Made by a program: the position numbers and the translations under genes. A stretch of 64,000 nucleotides of DNA from Elysia crispata (taxonomy: Eukaryota; Mollusca; Gastropoda; Plakobranchidae), in the NCBI GenBank assembly GCA_033675545.1, contig JAWDGP010003964.1:62001-126000 (forward strand), written 5' to 3'. Of the stretch, positions 14,401 through 22,545 are shown piece by piece. Position 1 is the stretch's first letter; each line of letters begins with the position of its first letter. The notes below the pieces were generated by a model. It was not told where the DNA came from and searched no databases. It worked only from the letters and a program-made list of their open reading frames with translations.

Positions 14401-17400
14401 TCCTATCTTTTTGTTTTTAGATTGAGCTAGAATTGACAAAAAGTTGGGCAATAGAGATGAAGAGTTCTTTATATGTGTCACACATAGCGGAATATTTCTG
14501 CTATTAATCGTGGGTCCCTCTCTCCACAGCTGCAATTGTCATGGTCATTCTAACAACTGCAATGCAAAGACAGGGGAAAGCTGTTCTTGTGCCAACAACA
14601 CAGAGACTCCGACCTGTAATAACTCAGAAGATGGCGAGTGCTGGCAGCTCCAGGTAACAGTTTCTTTGTTTCAGAGATTTGACTCTCCGACAACCTCATT
14701 TACACACCTCTCTGTGCCTCTCTGACAGCCCCATTTACACACACTTTCTCTCTTCGCCTCTTTGACAGCCTCATTTACGCACACTTTCTCTCTTCGCCTC
14801 TCTGACAGCCTCATTTACACACATCTGTGTGCCTCTCTGACAGCCTCATTTACACATCTCTCTGTGCCTCTCAGAGAATCTTATTTTTATACTTTATCTC
14901 TTTACATCTCTGACAGCCTCATTTACTCTCGCTCTCTGTCCCCACTTTCCCCATCTATGCATATATCAGTACCAATTTGAAATGGGTTTTTGCTCTAAAC
15001 AGCAGACTTTGAGGGCTGTAGGTTTTTTTTAATGTGACGCTTGTTTGATAAACACAAGCCTCCTCTACTTGACATTCAGACTTCGCCTTGTGTTGAATGT
15101 CCTACTGCTTAGTAGATTGGTGAGGAACATAACAGTTTGTTAAATTAGCTGGTGGGGAGAAATATCGGTGTCAGGAAACTTGTGCAGGAAATGTTAAAAA
15201 AACAACAACCAAAGACAAAGTAAAGAAAGACACACTTTGTCTGCCTTGACTGTTAACTCAACCCCACCTAAGTAACTCCAGCTCAGGTAAAGCCCTGACC
15301 CTAAGAGAAGGGACGTAACTCCGTACAAAAAAAAAGATCTATAGATTTTAAAAAAATATTGCAACCAAACAGAACAAGATAAAATTATGAAATAAATTGT
15401 GAAAAAAAAAACTAGAGGTCTTGAATTTTTAATGAAACAAGGTTTTATGACTGTAAACCAATTTTTTAAGACTTCTCCTACACTTCAGGCCGACTCACCA
15501 ACTCATTTTTTTTACCATCAACATCCCACTTCACCATCATCTCAACATCACATTCTGACTCCCAATCTCAAACGGACAGTGGTCATTATTTTAGCTGATT
15601 ATAGGGATAACCATGCAGATAACTCAAATAAATGTTTTCTGTGGCATCCCTGAGATGATTCAAGTGATCATCCATCCTAATTCAAAGTTAAGATCTAGCC
15701 TAGGCCTTGAAATCGCCAAAAAATCGTGGCCCAAAACAGTCAATTTCAAACCGCATGTTTAGATCTAAATTTAGTCCCAAAAAAGTAAACTAAACCAAAA
15801 CAAAGTCTAAAGTGTCCTCTAAACGTAAATGAGGTTTGCAGGAGATTTCTGGTGAGATTTCAGGTAGTTATAAGGAAAGGAAGTAGACACTTGGGAAGTG
15901 GAAGTAAATGGGTGATATAGGTATGCAATATAGTGGTCCATACGGGCAAAAGCGGGCAATATAGGTGGGGTTGAGTTAAGTGGCAGTCGGATCTTTCTGC
16001 CTCTGTCTCTGTCTCTCTCTGTCTCTGTATCTCTCTCTGTCTGTCTCCTTCTCTCTGTGTCTCTGTTTGTATTTCTCTGACTGTCTATCTGTTTCTCTCT
16101 GTCTGTATGTATGTGTGTGTGTGCGTGTCTCTCTCTCTCTAGGTCTATCAAACTATTTATCTCAAATAATCTTGTTTTCTCCACAGTGTGTCAAGTGTAA
16201 GGAGTATTTTTCGGGCACCCCGACCAACGGCCACCAGTGCTACCGCTCAATGCAGTGTGAGGAACACTACTGCTTCGACCCAATCACTCAGAACGAGTGT
16301 AACCAGTCTCCAAGGCCGCTCCTCAAGGGACGCACGGTTTTCTTTGTGGTTCAACCAAGATTCCTCAATGTTGATATTCGGGTCACAATTGATGTCATTG
16401 CTGGAAGTAAGATGTTTTTTTTTTTTCCTGCTTTCTTAATCGATCATTTGAATTATTGAATGGATAGTTTTTTAATTTGTGCTATTGTTGGTCATTTTGT
16501 ATTGATTGACTGATAATTGATCTGTGGTCACATCCTAGCCGTGTTGTAAACAATAGCGTTTTGAGTATTCTGTGCAAGATCAGTAGCCAGAGGGCCGAAG
16601 CCTAGATCAGGTTGGATAACCTTTGATTGATTGATTGAATTTATCGATCTGTGATATTCCTGCTCTGCTCTATGAACAGATAGTCCTCAAAGGATCAAAC
16701 TTCATGTTTTTTTGCTGAGATAATGAATCTTGTAGCATAATAATAAGAATTCTTGAAAAAAAGCAGAGTCCTTTCTAAGCCTTAATTTTCAAAGAAATAA
16801 AAGTTTAGCAAATTTAAGGTGATCGACACTGACAGGAAGTAAAGATCTCAAGGTCTGAAGGAGCTAATGGTTAGTTATCGTCTGCCTCTCACATAGTGTC
16901 AAACTACTGCGCAGCGTGGCCTTCATGCCTCAGACACGAAGCTGACTTGTGACAGATGTTTATTGTACATATGAAATCACATTATTCAGAACCCGTCTGT
17001 TAGGAAGTTTTGAGAATGCAGTTTCAAGTCTAATTTTAGCCATGTGAAAAGTAATAAAAAAAAAACAAACTTAGTAGTCTCTTTTTTTTGTCTGATATGT
17101 TATGGTAGTACATTGAAAACACTGGTGATGTTTTTTTCTTCTTTCAAATGGGTTTTAAAATCTTGCTAATGCAATTGATGCTCAGTGCTCTTCCTTATTC
17201 TAACTTTGATGCAAAAATTCCTATGTAAGAAAAGTTTCATTCATCTGTCAAAAGTAACTTTTTTGGACCTAACTTTTTCAGAGACAGACATATACCTGTC
17301 TAACCAGAAAGACACGTTCCAAGTGTTTGTTGATAAGGAGACCGGCATGCATGACATTTACCTGGACAAGAACTATGTCTCTGGACAGGCCAGTGTGTCC

Positions 17401-19182
17401 AGGCGTAGCGCTGACTCCAAAAGAGATGGTGGACCAACTGAGGCAGACAGAAGTGAAGCTGGCGAAGGAGAGTCGATACGGATCACAGACAGTGTCCCGG
17501 ACTACCTGAAGCTCAAGACTACAGATGCAGATTATTACAAGCTGTCACAGTTTGAAAGCATGGACGCTGTGGATGAAGAGGATACGCTCAGTGAAAAAAG
17601 GAGAGATGAGGAGGGAGATAGAATTAGCAGAGAGAAAAGGAAAGCGCTGGAAGACGAGCCTGATGGAAAAGCTGACAATGCCCATGTCCGCAGAAAAAGT
17701 AAAAGTAGGCATGGCTGGCACCGAAAGAGAAAAAACTTGTGGGGTTCTGGAGGATTGTTCAATGAAATAAGACGGACATTTCCTGACAAGAGCCCGGAGG
17801 AGCTTATGAACCTTTTAACTATCCTAAAGGACCTTGAACGGAACTCGGATGGCTTAGGTTATGCCAGAGGTAAACGCAGGGCAAGGCACAGGAAGAACCC
17901 TGCAGGGAAAGGCAGCAAGACCCATGAGCTTGACTTTGACAGCGTCTATGATCTAGCAAAATATCGTGAATTGGTGAAATCCCTCTCGTACAACTCGTCA
18001 GCTCTAATTGATGAGAAAAGAAAACAATCTAGGAGAGCCATCACTGTTACAGATAGCAACAAAAGTTTACGACACCACAATTTCAATTTGCGAAGGAAAG
18101 GTCTGAAGCGAGCTGGAGGGTCTGCCTCATCAGTTCTGTCTTCGTCTTCTAAAAGGCGTCTTTCTGAAAGAAATGGTAAAAGTCGTGCCATGAAAATGGG
18201 AGAAATCGAGGCAGGGCGACTCGATACATACATCACGGTGGGACGGCACAACAGCGTGTTGGTGGTGCGGAATGTTCAGTTCAGGTTGGTGATCACATTA
18301 CCCCGTGACCAGCACAATCTAGGCTCATCGCACTTCTACATTATTCTGCGCTCCCTGCAAGGAGGAGGGGAAAATGACAGCAGTATCCGTGTGAATCAAT
18401 GGAATCAAGATGGCGGGCTAGGGGGTTATAAGGCACCCACACAAGGGACACTCTACTTCAGGCAGGACCAACCACATATAGATCTGTTTGTGTTTTTCTC
18501 TGTGTTTTTCTCCTGCTTCTTCTTATTCCTAGCGGTGTGTGTGCTGCTGTGGAAAATGAAGCAGACCCTGGATGCGCGTAGAACAAGACAACTCCAGGAA
18601 CGTGAGATGGAGTGCATGGCGTCTCGTCCATTTGCTCACATTCTGGTATTTGTAGAACAGCCAGCAGACTCGATCATCAACACTGTGGATGTAGGGGGAG
18701 GCGGAGACTTACTGCCAAACTCTTTTCTCACTGGCAGGTTTGGTGGCCTGACCCGAGAAAGGTCAAAATTTGGGCGCTACCAGAGCAGGGTAGGTACCAA
18801 CCAACAGCATCATGTGATCACCAATCCAAACTACAACATCATCCACACCACTAATAGAGGTGGTTCCCCCATCAGTGCCGTTGTCACCAGCAACAGTATC
18901 ATGGCTCTGAACACTTTCTCTGCTCCACTGACCGTCTCGAATCCACATCGACCGTCTGGCCAGCGAGAACTTGGGGTCATTCCAATAGCCATCGAGCCCA
19001 CAGAGGATGGCATGGCTGGGGTCGGTACCGTGATATTCCAGTTGCCAGGGGGTGCAGCTGCTCCATCCCACCTCTGCCTGGGTTCGGCGCTCACAACAAA
19101 GATCTCGATGCCGACTTCATCACACCACCACAGTCACAAGTCTGCCAGCTTGCGACGCAGAACTAGCACCACGTATTGTTAG
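322..19182 (+). CDS. MEGF8: MEGF8 (multiple EGF-like domains protein 8), 3' part, 17 exons
   Basis: Large single-pass membrane protein; in vertebrates its cytoplasmic tail recruits the E3 ligase MGRN1 to remove Smoothened from the surface and dampen Hedgehog signalling. The joined exons (322-671, 2217-2364, 2974-3166, 3839-4005, 4294-4435, 5836-6073, 6700-6802, 7189-7354, 8372-8514, 8906-9173, 11068-11236, 11526-11715, 12664-12804, 13433-13572, 14530-14653, 16187-16406, 17282-19182) total 4803 nt, giving 1600 aa plus TAG, with compatible phases throughout. Domain order is EGF end, kelch repeats, PSI repeats, EGF, laminin-type EGFs, juxtamembrane region, TM helix, MASRPFA tail. Attractin shares the tail motif and kelch/PSI/EGF parts but has a C-type lectin domain, absent here. 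The TM segment and the flanking FRQDQ..IDLFVFF are near-identical to vertebrate MEGF8 as I remember it. The N-terminal part (CUB, first propeller) lies upstream of the window; vertebrate MEGF8 is about 2800 aa. Confidence 0.93.
1032..1815 (-). mobile_element. Decayed CR1/L2-like LINE, reverse transcriptase C-terminus and 3' tail
   Basis: Read on the - strand, 1815 to 1261 encodes the end of a non-LTR reverse transcriptase: LVTTLILSRIDYCNSLLAGL, then MLIELHWLNINDRICYKICL, VYTPSRSLRSANDRT and FSYVAPTMWNRLPRYI. A single in-frame TGA at 1612-1614 breaks it; the frame otherwise continues to the natural stop at 1261. The 3' tail (1036-1260) holds short ACATA repeats, a TATATAGCGCATATCC-like segment common at animal LINE ends, and a TAA-repeat end at 1036-1048. 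It sits antisense in a MEGF8 intron and is 5'-truncated. Confidence 0.82.
1961..2002. repeat. Poly-C/poly-A run in MEGF8 intron
   Basis: A C-rich run directly followed by about 24 A. It may be the remnant of a retroposed poly-A tail, but no body is recognisable next to it. Confidence 0.6.
2217..2364 (+). CDS. MEGF8: MEGF8 exon B: kelch repeat
   Basis: Completes an Arg codon from the previous exon, then YYHSAAYIHVEKMIYVFGGF...IWKFNILSHVWTKAT, a kelch blade with the Y/F-GG core and the aromatic W of the last strand. Ends in phase 0 at ACA|GTAAGT. The open frame runs on past the donor into a serine-rich trinucleotide repeat, which is intronic. Confidence 0.88.
2365..2492 (+). repeat. AGC/AGT-rich repeat immediately after a splice donor
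   Basis: Three degenerate units of roughly 45-50 bp, each AAGTAGCAGCAGC-like followed by an ATTRGTCATAA-like block. The first unit overlaps the donor itself (GTAAGTAGCTGCAGTAGC). Confidence 0.65.
2493..2665 (+). mobile_element. Probable tRNA-derived SINE
   Basis: TAGCTTGGTCAGTAGAGCAT resembles an A box within a tRNA-like head. GGTTATAAGTTTGACC, about 35 bp later, resembles a degraded B box. A non-tRNA body follows (GGGACAGGATTCCCC...). The tRNA fold is not good enough for a functional tRNA gene. Confidence 0.45.
2974..3166 (+). CDS. MEGF8: MEGF8 exon C: kelch repeat
   Basis: Phase 0 entry after CACACCACAG. Encodes MPALAGHSLTAVGPTLLVVI, then GGVLVNHSFSDKVFEYN and WTEVKHRQM..GNRPRG, a full blade with a sequon NHS. 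Leaves in phase 1 at CGGG|GTGAGT. Confidence 0.88.
3839..4005 (+). CDS. MEGF8: MEGF8 exon D: kelch repeat
   Basis: The split Gly codon (G|GT) is restored at the junction; then LYGHSALYDQFTDTIYLYGG and FLYEVRQRKWSVLD. Ends in phase 0 at CACAT|GTGAGT. Confidence 0.88.
4294..4435 (+). CDS. MEGF8: MEGF8 exon E: kelch repeat
   Basis: Starts after CCTGGCCAG: IEPRAFHTSVHLGDFMVIIG, then GMSAGQLGQDLLLYRFGCGD. Leaves in phase 1 at CAGAG|GTACGT. The frame is open only between the proposed splice sites. Confidence 0.87.
4984..5712. mobile_element. TTAA-ended non-autonomous DNA transposon (MITE), copy 1
   Basis: Bounded by TTAA at 4984-4987 and 5709-5712. The ends are imperfect inverted repeats: TTAACTTATCCCGACCTAAG against AGGTGGGGCTGAGTTAA. 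The interior matches the copy at 15253-15979 over its length (for example TAACTCCAGCTCAGGTAAAG near the left end). No transposase is encoded. TTAA is the piggyBac-superfamily target site; the family assignment is an inference. Confidence 0.72.
5836..6073 (+). CDS. MEGF8: MEGF8 exon F: last kelch blade and start of the Cys-rich region
   Basis: A split Asp codon, then VGQFSHTVSTLGLAAVAKDD and IFIFGGFDN..RSKLLRLRLP, the last propeller blade. The end is cysteine-containing (CSSVADAHSCGEFESC), leading into the PSI repeats. Leaves in phase 2 at TCAGAG|GTAGGC. Confidence 0.87.
6700..6802 (+). CDS. MEGF8: MEGF8 exon G: PSI domain, first part
   Basis: Encodes RCQTDPEFKRCAQWDHKDG then CEQFTICNTCVTATR. 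The cysteine spacing and the C..C core are PSI-like (plexin-semaphorin-integrin). Acceptor TTGTTTCCAG; donor AGG|GTGAGA, phase 0. Confidence 0.86.
7189..7354 (+). CDS. MEGF8: MEGF8 exon H: PSI domain, second part
   Basis: Begins NCVWCKDCGTASCVPVNKPC, the CxWC signature of a PSI domain, and continues through CSYRIDRPSQCSQCSNAGDC. Phase 0 in, phase 1 out (ACTG|GTAGGC). Confidence 0.87.
8372..8514 (+). CDS. MEGF8: MEGF8 exon I: PSI domain
   Basis: Encodes HQCRTFSTCDSCLSQNDYDK and SVVCAWSDMLQE. The CRTFSTCDSCL motif opens another PSI repeat. The acceptor CCTCCCTTAG is preceded by a long T run. Donor GAG|GTACGT, phase 0. Confidence 0.86.
8906..9173 (+). CDS. MEGF8: MEGF8 exon J: PSI domains; donor is the seed of a minisatellite
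   Basis: Encodes CPVPCRVYTKCGDCVAVTGC then GWCSKQGANGEGFCMEGG, a PSI repeat with its C.WC core. It ends ELLNFG plus one base at TTTGGTG|GTAAGA. The 43-bp tandem array that fills the next intron begins exactly at this junction and repeats TGGTGGTAAGA. Confidence 0.88.
9174..10576 (+). repeat. 43-bp minisatellite filling the 5' part of a MEGF8 intron
   Basis: About 32 units by length. Each has GTAAGAAAATATTACTTCC, a C-rich tract, CACTTAG and CTGGTG. It starts at the exon donor (9173/9174) and duplicates it. Two subfamilies: GTAAGAAAATATT units in the first half and GTAAGAGATATTACTATCC units in the second. Open frames across it on both strands (for example 10119-10577) follow from the period and are not genes. 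Confidence 0.95.
10577..11067 (+). other. Rest of MEGF8 intron before exon K
   Basis: AT-rich, with several T and A homopolymers and no coding signal. Ends in TTTTTCTTTCAACAG. Confidence 0.7.
11068..11236 (+). CDS. MEGF8: MEGF8 exon K: calcium-binding-type EGF
   Basis: Encodes WAYDACPPENECKNHHHTCD and ICIDYESGYACTCKPGYVR, an EGF module with the CxCxxGY ending. The CPPENEC start is as in vertebrate MEGF8. Leaves in phase 2 at GGAAA|GTTAGT. Confidence 0.9.
11323..11477. repeat. (GA)n followed by (TC)n microsatellite in a short MEGF8 intron
   Basis: About 45 GA units (11323-11413), a short spacer with CTGCC and GTGTGT, then a TC-rich run to 11477. The two halves are inverted relative to each other in a 289-bp intron, and the TC half sits near the acceptor at 11525. 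Confidence 0.9.
11526..11715 (+). CDS. MEGF8: MEGF8 exon L: EGF then laminin-type EGF
   Basis: Encodes CEPVCHQGCQNGKCVELDVC and LCNFGYVGHNC (EGF), then ECQCNKHSNCLDENHTSVC and TKCEHNTQ (laminin EGF start). Phase 0 out at CAA|GTAAGT. The acceptor's pyrimidine tract lies just past a GA/TC microsatellite. Confidence 0.9.
12664..12804 (+). CDS. MEGF8: MEGF8 exon M: laminin-type EGF
   Basis: Encodes GQYCQECKPMFVGDASNGGN and CTPCLEFCHNHTDICTSLD, the second half of one laminin EGF and the start of the next. Phase 0 on both sides (CTCCTCAG acceptor, TAT|GTGAGT donor). Confidence 0.88.
13433..13572 (+). CDS. MEGF8: MEGF8 exon N: laminin-type EGF
   Basis: Encodes GPGKGQARCQACKHNTQGHH and CERCETGYFRIEKSGEDN, the classic C..C..NT.G..C..C..GY laminin-EGF spacing. 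Leaves in phase 2 at CACCC|GTAAGT. Confidence 0.9.
14530..14653 (+). CDS. MEGF8: MEGF8 exon O: laminin-type EGF
   Basis: Encodes CNCHGHSNNCNAKTGESCSC then ANNTETPTCNNSEDGECWQL. The CxCxGHSxxC opening is characteristic of laminin EGF modules. Donor CTCCAG|GTAACA, phase 0. Confidence 0.9.
14683..14935 (+). repeat. ~35-bp repeat downstream of the exon O donor
   Basis: About seven degenerate units of GCCTCTCTGACAGCCTCATT followed by TACACA-type sequence, starting about 30 bp after the donor at 14654. Each unit holds a pyrimidine-rich CTCTCTGACAG, which resembles a 3' splice site in the gene's sense. Confidence 0.8.
15253..15979. mobile_element. TTAA-ended non-autonomous DNA transposon (MITE), copy 2
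   Basis: TTAA at both ends. The terminal inverted repeats are better preserved than in copy 1: TTAACTCAACCCCACCTAAG at the left, and ATAGGTGGGGTTGAGTTAA at the right, whose complement begins TTAACTCAACCCCACCTA. It is 727 bp against 729 bp for copy 1, in the same orientation, with long stretches of near-identity. Confidence 0.75.
16187..16406 (+). CDS. MEGF8: MEGF8 exon P: end of last laminin EGF and conserved membrane-proximal region
   Basis: Encodes CVKCKEYFSGTPTNGHQCYR, then CFDPITQNEC and the conserved LLKGRTVFFVVQPRFLNVDI with RVTIDVIAG. Phase 1 out at GGAA|GTAAGA. The intron upstream ends in a long CT-rich tract (about 15990-16140). Confidence 0.9.
16407..17281 (+). other. MEGF8 last intron
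   Basis: 875 bp of AT-rich sequence. It has no repeat array and no coding signal, and ends in a T-rich tract with TTTTTCAG. Confidence 0.7.
17282..19182 (+). CDS. MEGF8: MEGF8 last exon: juxtamembrane region, charged insert, TM helix and tail
   Basis: Begins KTDIYLSNQKDTFQVFVDKE (conserved). Residues about 1006-1276 of the window portion are a long Lys/Arg/Glu/Ser-rich stretch that vertebrate MEGF8 lacks, as far as I recall. Conserved sequence resumes at YITVGRHNSVLVVRNVQFRL and VITLPRDQHNLGSSHFY. The TM helix is at 18484-18552 (LFVFFSVFFSCFFLFLAVC), followed by basic LLWKMKQ. MASRPFA is at 18616-18636. The tail also keeps VIPIAIEP and GTVIFQLPGG. Stop TAG at 19180. The frame stays open upstream of the acceptor (from 17185), but those residues are intronic. 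Confidence 0.93.
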
Positions 19183-20190
19183 ATCTGGACCTGTATCATT
19201 TCTCACCAGTCACAGCAAGACTGCAGGCTCAGAACCCAAGGAGAATATCACGACTTTGCACACTTGTATGTCTTTTCTAGCACTGCAAGGATCAGCAGCA
19301 GCAGGTGCTGCCTTTTGGTGTGTCGGATTGAGACATTTAATGAAGCTAAGAATGTGGTGTTTTAAGTTTGGTATTTTCTTTTTGTTATCAAACCAATACT
19401 ATACCATCAGCATCATGCATGATGCGTAATTTCTGATTAAGAATCAACTTAATATATATATTTTCATCTGCAATCCTCCATTTTTGTAAACATTTTTTCA
19501 ATGAAAAGGTGTGCTGAGCCCAATATATACCAGCTACAGCAGCATACAACAAGCTTCAGAGTTCATAATTCACTTTATTTGGCCTCTTGAGTTTTAAACT
19601 ATGAAGCTACTCTATAGTCTCCATTATGTTTTTGCTACTCTTGTAGACGGTAGGGGAGACCATCAGGACTGACTTAGGTCCTAATAAAATCTAAACATAA
19701 GAACGTCCACATGAAAAGAGGCTGCGCTGATGGGAAGAGTGAAAGTATTTTCTGAGACCTGTGTGTAGAGACCACATATTCTTGAAGATGAGATCTGTTT
19801 TTCTGTATGCTATTACAGTGTCTCAATTAAATATCTCAATATCTTCCTTTTTTTTTAATTCAGTAAAACAAAAGCCCTTATCCATGTCAAAATCTGTGTA
19901 GTTAATAATAAACAAGTTATCATTATTTTTAATATACCAGGAAAATAATCTATAATTATAGATGAGAGGCTGGTATTATCTTGTCACATGAGTCCTCAAG
20001 GCTATATAGTGAAGGAGGACAGTTGGAAGTCAGAACCGATGTACATAGCTTAATGTTTTTATCCATATCAGAAGTTTGAAGTGAGTTCTGAGAGATATTT
20101 GTGTTCTAGAACATTCCAGCTTGGGTGTATTCAGCGTAATGTCAGTCTCTATAATAATGATGGAAATTACATGTTGTAACACCTGGTTCA
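19183..20190 (+). other. MEGF8 3' UTR and beyond
   Basis: Non-coding. A candidate poly-A signal AATAAA lies at 19683-19688, 500 bp after the stop, with another in GTTAATAATAAACAAG near 19900. The true 3' end cannot be fixed from sequence alone. Confidence 0.5.
19683..19688 (+). promoter_or_regulatory. Candidate polyadenylation signal for MEGF8
   Basis: AATAAA in CCTAATAAAATC, 501 bp past the stop. It is the first canonical hexamer seen after the stop. Later hexamers exist, so use of this one is uncertain. Confidence 0.35.
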
Positions 20191-22318
20191 CCCTAGTCAG
20201 TCAAGCAGTAGTAGTAGGAGAGCTACCTTGGTAGATTAGAGCCAGTAGTAACAGGAGAGCTACCTCAATAGATTAGAGCCAGTAGTAACAGGAGAGCCAC
20301 CTCGAAAGATCAGAGCCAGTGGTAATAGGAAAGCTACCTTGATTGATCAGAGCCAGTGGTAATAGGAGAGCCACCTCAATAGATTAGAGCCAGTAGTAAC
20401 AGGAGAGCTACCTCAATAGATTAGAGCCAGTAGTAACAGGAGAGCCACCTCGAAAGATCAGAGCCAGTGGTAATAGGAAAGCTATCTTGATTGATCAGAG
20501 CCAGTAGTAACAGGAGAGCCACCTCGAAAGATCAGAGCCAGTGGTAATAGGAAAGCTACCTTGATTGATCAGAGCCAGTGGTAATAGGAAAGCTACCTTG
20601 ATTGATCAGAGCCAGTGGTAATAGGAAAGCTACCTTGATTGATCAGAGCCAGTGGTAATAGGAGAGCTACCTTGATTGATCAGAGCCAGTGGTAATAGGA
20701 GAGCTACCTTGATTGATCAGAGCCAGTGGTAATAGGAAAGCTACCTTGATTGATCAGAGCCAGTGGTAATAGGAGAGCTACCTTGATTGATCAGAGCCAG
20801 TGGTAATAGGAGAGCTACCTTGATTGATCAGAGCCAGTGGTAATAGGAGAGCTACCTTGATTGATCAGAGCCAGTGGTAATAGGAGAGCTACCTTGATTG
20901 ATCAGAGCCAGTGGTAATAGGAAAGCTACCTTGATTGATCAGAGCCAGTGGTAATAGGAAAGCTACCTTGATTGATCAGAGCCAGTGGTAATAGGAGAGC
21001 TACCTTGATTGATCAGAGCCAGTGGTAATAGGAAAGCTATCTTGATTGATCAGAGCCAGTGGTAATAGGAGAGCCACCTCGAAAGATCAGAGCCAGTGGT
21101 AATAGGAAAGCTACCTTGATTGATCAGAGCCAGTGGTAATAGGAAAGCTATCTTGATTGATCAGAGCCAGTGGTAATAGGAGAGCTATCTTGATTGATCA
21201 GAGCCAGTGGTAATAGGAGAGCTACCTCTATAGATCAGAGCCAGTGGTAATAGGAAAGCTATCTTGATTGATCAGAGCCAGTGGTAATAGGAGAGCTACC
21301 TCTATAGATCAGAGCCAGTGGTAATAGGAAAGCTACCTTGATTGATCAGAGCCAGTGGTAATAGGAAAGCTATCTTGATTGATCAGAGCCAGTGGTAATA
21401 GGAAAGCTATCTTGATTGATCAGAGCCAGTGGTAATAGGAAAGCTATCTTGATTGATCAGAGCCAGTGGTAATAGGAAAGCTATCTTGATTGATCAGAGC
21501 CAGTGGTAATAGGAGAGCTACCTTGATTGATCAGAGCCAGTGGTAATAGGAAAGCTATCTTGATTGATCAGAGCCAGTGGTAATAGGAGAGCTACCTTGA
21601 TTGATCAGAGCCAGTGGTAATAGGAGAGCTACCTTGATTGATCAGAGCCAGTGGTAATAGGAGAGCTACCTTGATTGATCAGAGCCAGTGGTAATAGGAG
21701 AGCTACCTTGATTGATCAGAGCCAGTGGTAATAGGAAAGCTACCTTGATTGATCAGAGCCAGTGGTAATAGGAAAGCTACCTTGATTGATCAGAGCCAGT
21801 GGTAATAGGAAAGCTACCTTGATTGATCAGAGCCAGTGGTAATAGGAGAGCCACCTTGATTGATCAGAGCCAGTGGTAATAGGAGAGCCACCTTGATTGA
21901 TCAGAGCCAGTGGTAATAGGAAAGCTACCTTGATTGATCAGAGCCAGTGGTAATAGGAAAGCTACCTTGATTGATCAGAGCCAGTGGTAATAGGAAAGCT
22001 ACCTTGATTGATCAGAGCCAGTGGTAATAGGAAAGCTACCTTGATTGATCAGAGCCAGTGGTAATAGGAAAGCTATCTTGATTGATCAGAGCCAGTGGTA
22101 GTAGGAGAGCTATCTTGATTGATCAGAGCCAGTGGTAATAGGAAAGCTATCTTGATTGATCAGAGCCAGTGGTAGTAGGAGAGCTATCTTGATTGATCAG
22201 AGCCAGTGGTAATAGGAAAGCTATCTTGATTGATCAGAGCCAGTGGTAATAGGAAAGCTACCTTGATTGATCAGAGCCAGTGGTAGTAGGAGAGCTATCT
22301 CGATAGATCAAAGTCAGT
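20191..22318. repeat. 37-bp minisatellite, about 57 units
   Basis: Unit GATCAGAGCCAGTGGTAATA plus GGAAAGCTACCTTGATT. The main variants are GGAAAG/GGAGAG, TACCTTG/TATCTTG and CACCTCGAAA. The variants occur in local runs, a sign of recent segmental expansion. Edge units are the most diverged. Confidence 0.96.
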
Positions 22319-22545
22319 AGTCATTGGAAAGTTATCCAGGGTAGACAATCAGAGTCATGTAAGATGGATAAATTCTCAGACATTTTTCCTTCAGTTGTGC
22401 TGTAAGCTTGAAACTTCTTGGCTCAATTTCAACACCTTGATTCAGGAAGAAATATGGCGGGCTTATCAACTTTGATTTCTCAACCACACCTGGTGTGGCC
22501 TGGTGCAGCTCTTCCCCATATTCTCACGGACTGTCATTCCAGTCC
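22319..22545. other. Spacer between two minisatellites
   Basis: Unique sequence with no coding signal. It separates the 37-bp and 44-bp arrays. Confidence 0.6.

Noticed and set aside
17845..17890. Neuropeptide-like GYARGKRR (amidation plus dibasic cleavage) in MEGF8
   Set aside because: It lies inside a membrane-protein exon with no repeated peptide units; it is better described as a possible convertase site.
322..19182. Attractin (ATRN) as the identity of the first gene
   Set aside because: No C-type lectin domain between the kelch and EGF regions. The LPRD/TLP block and the TM region match MEGF8, and four laminin-EGF modules lie before it.
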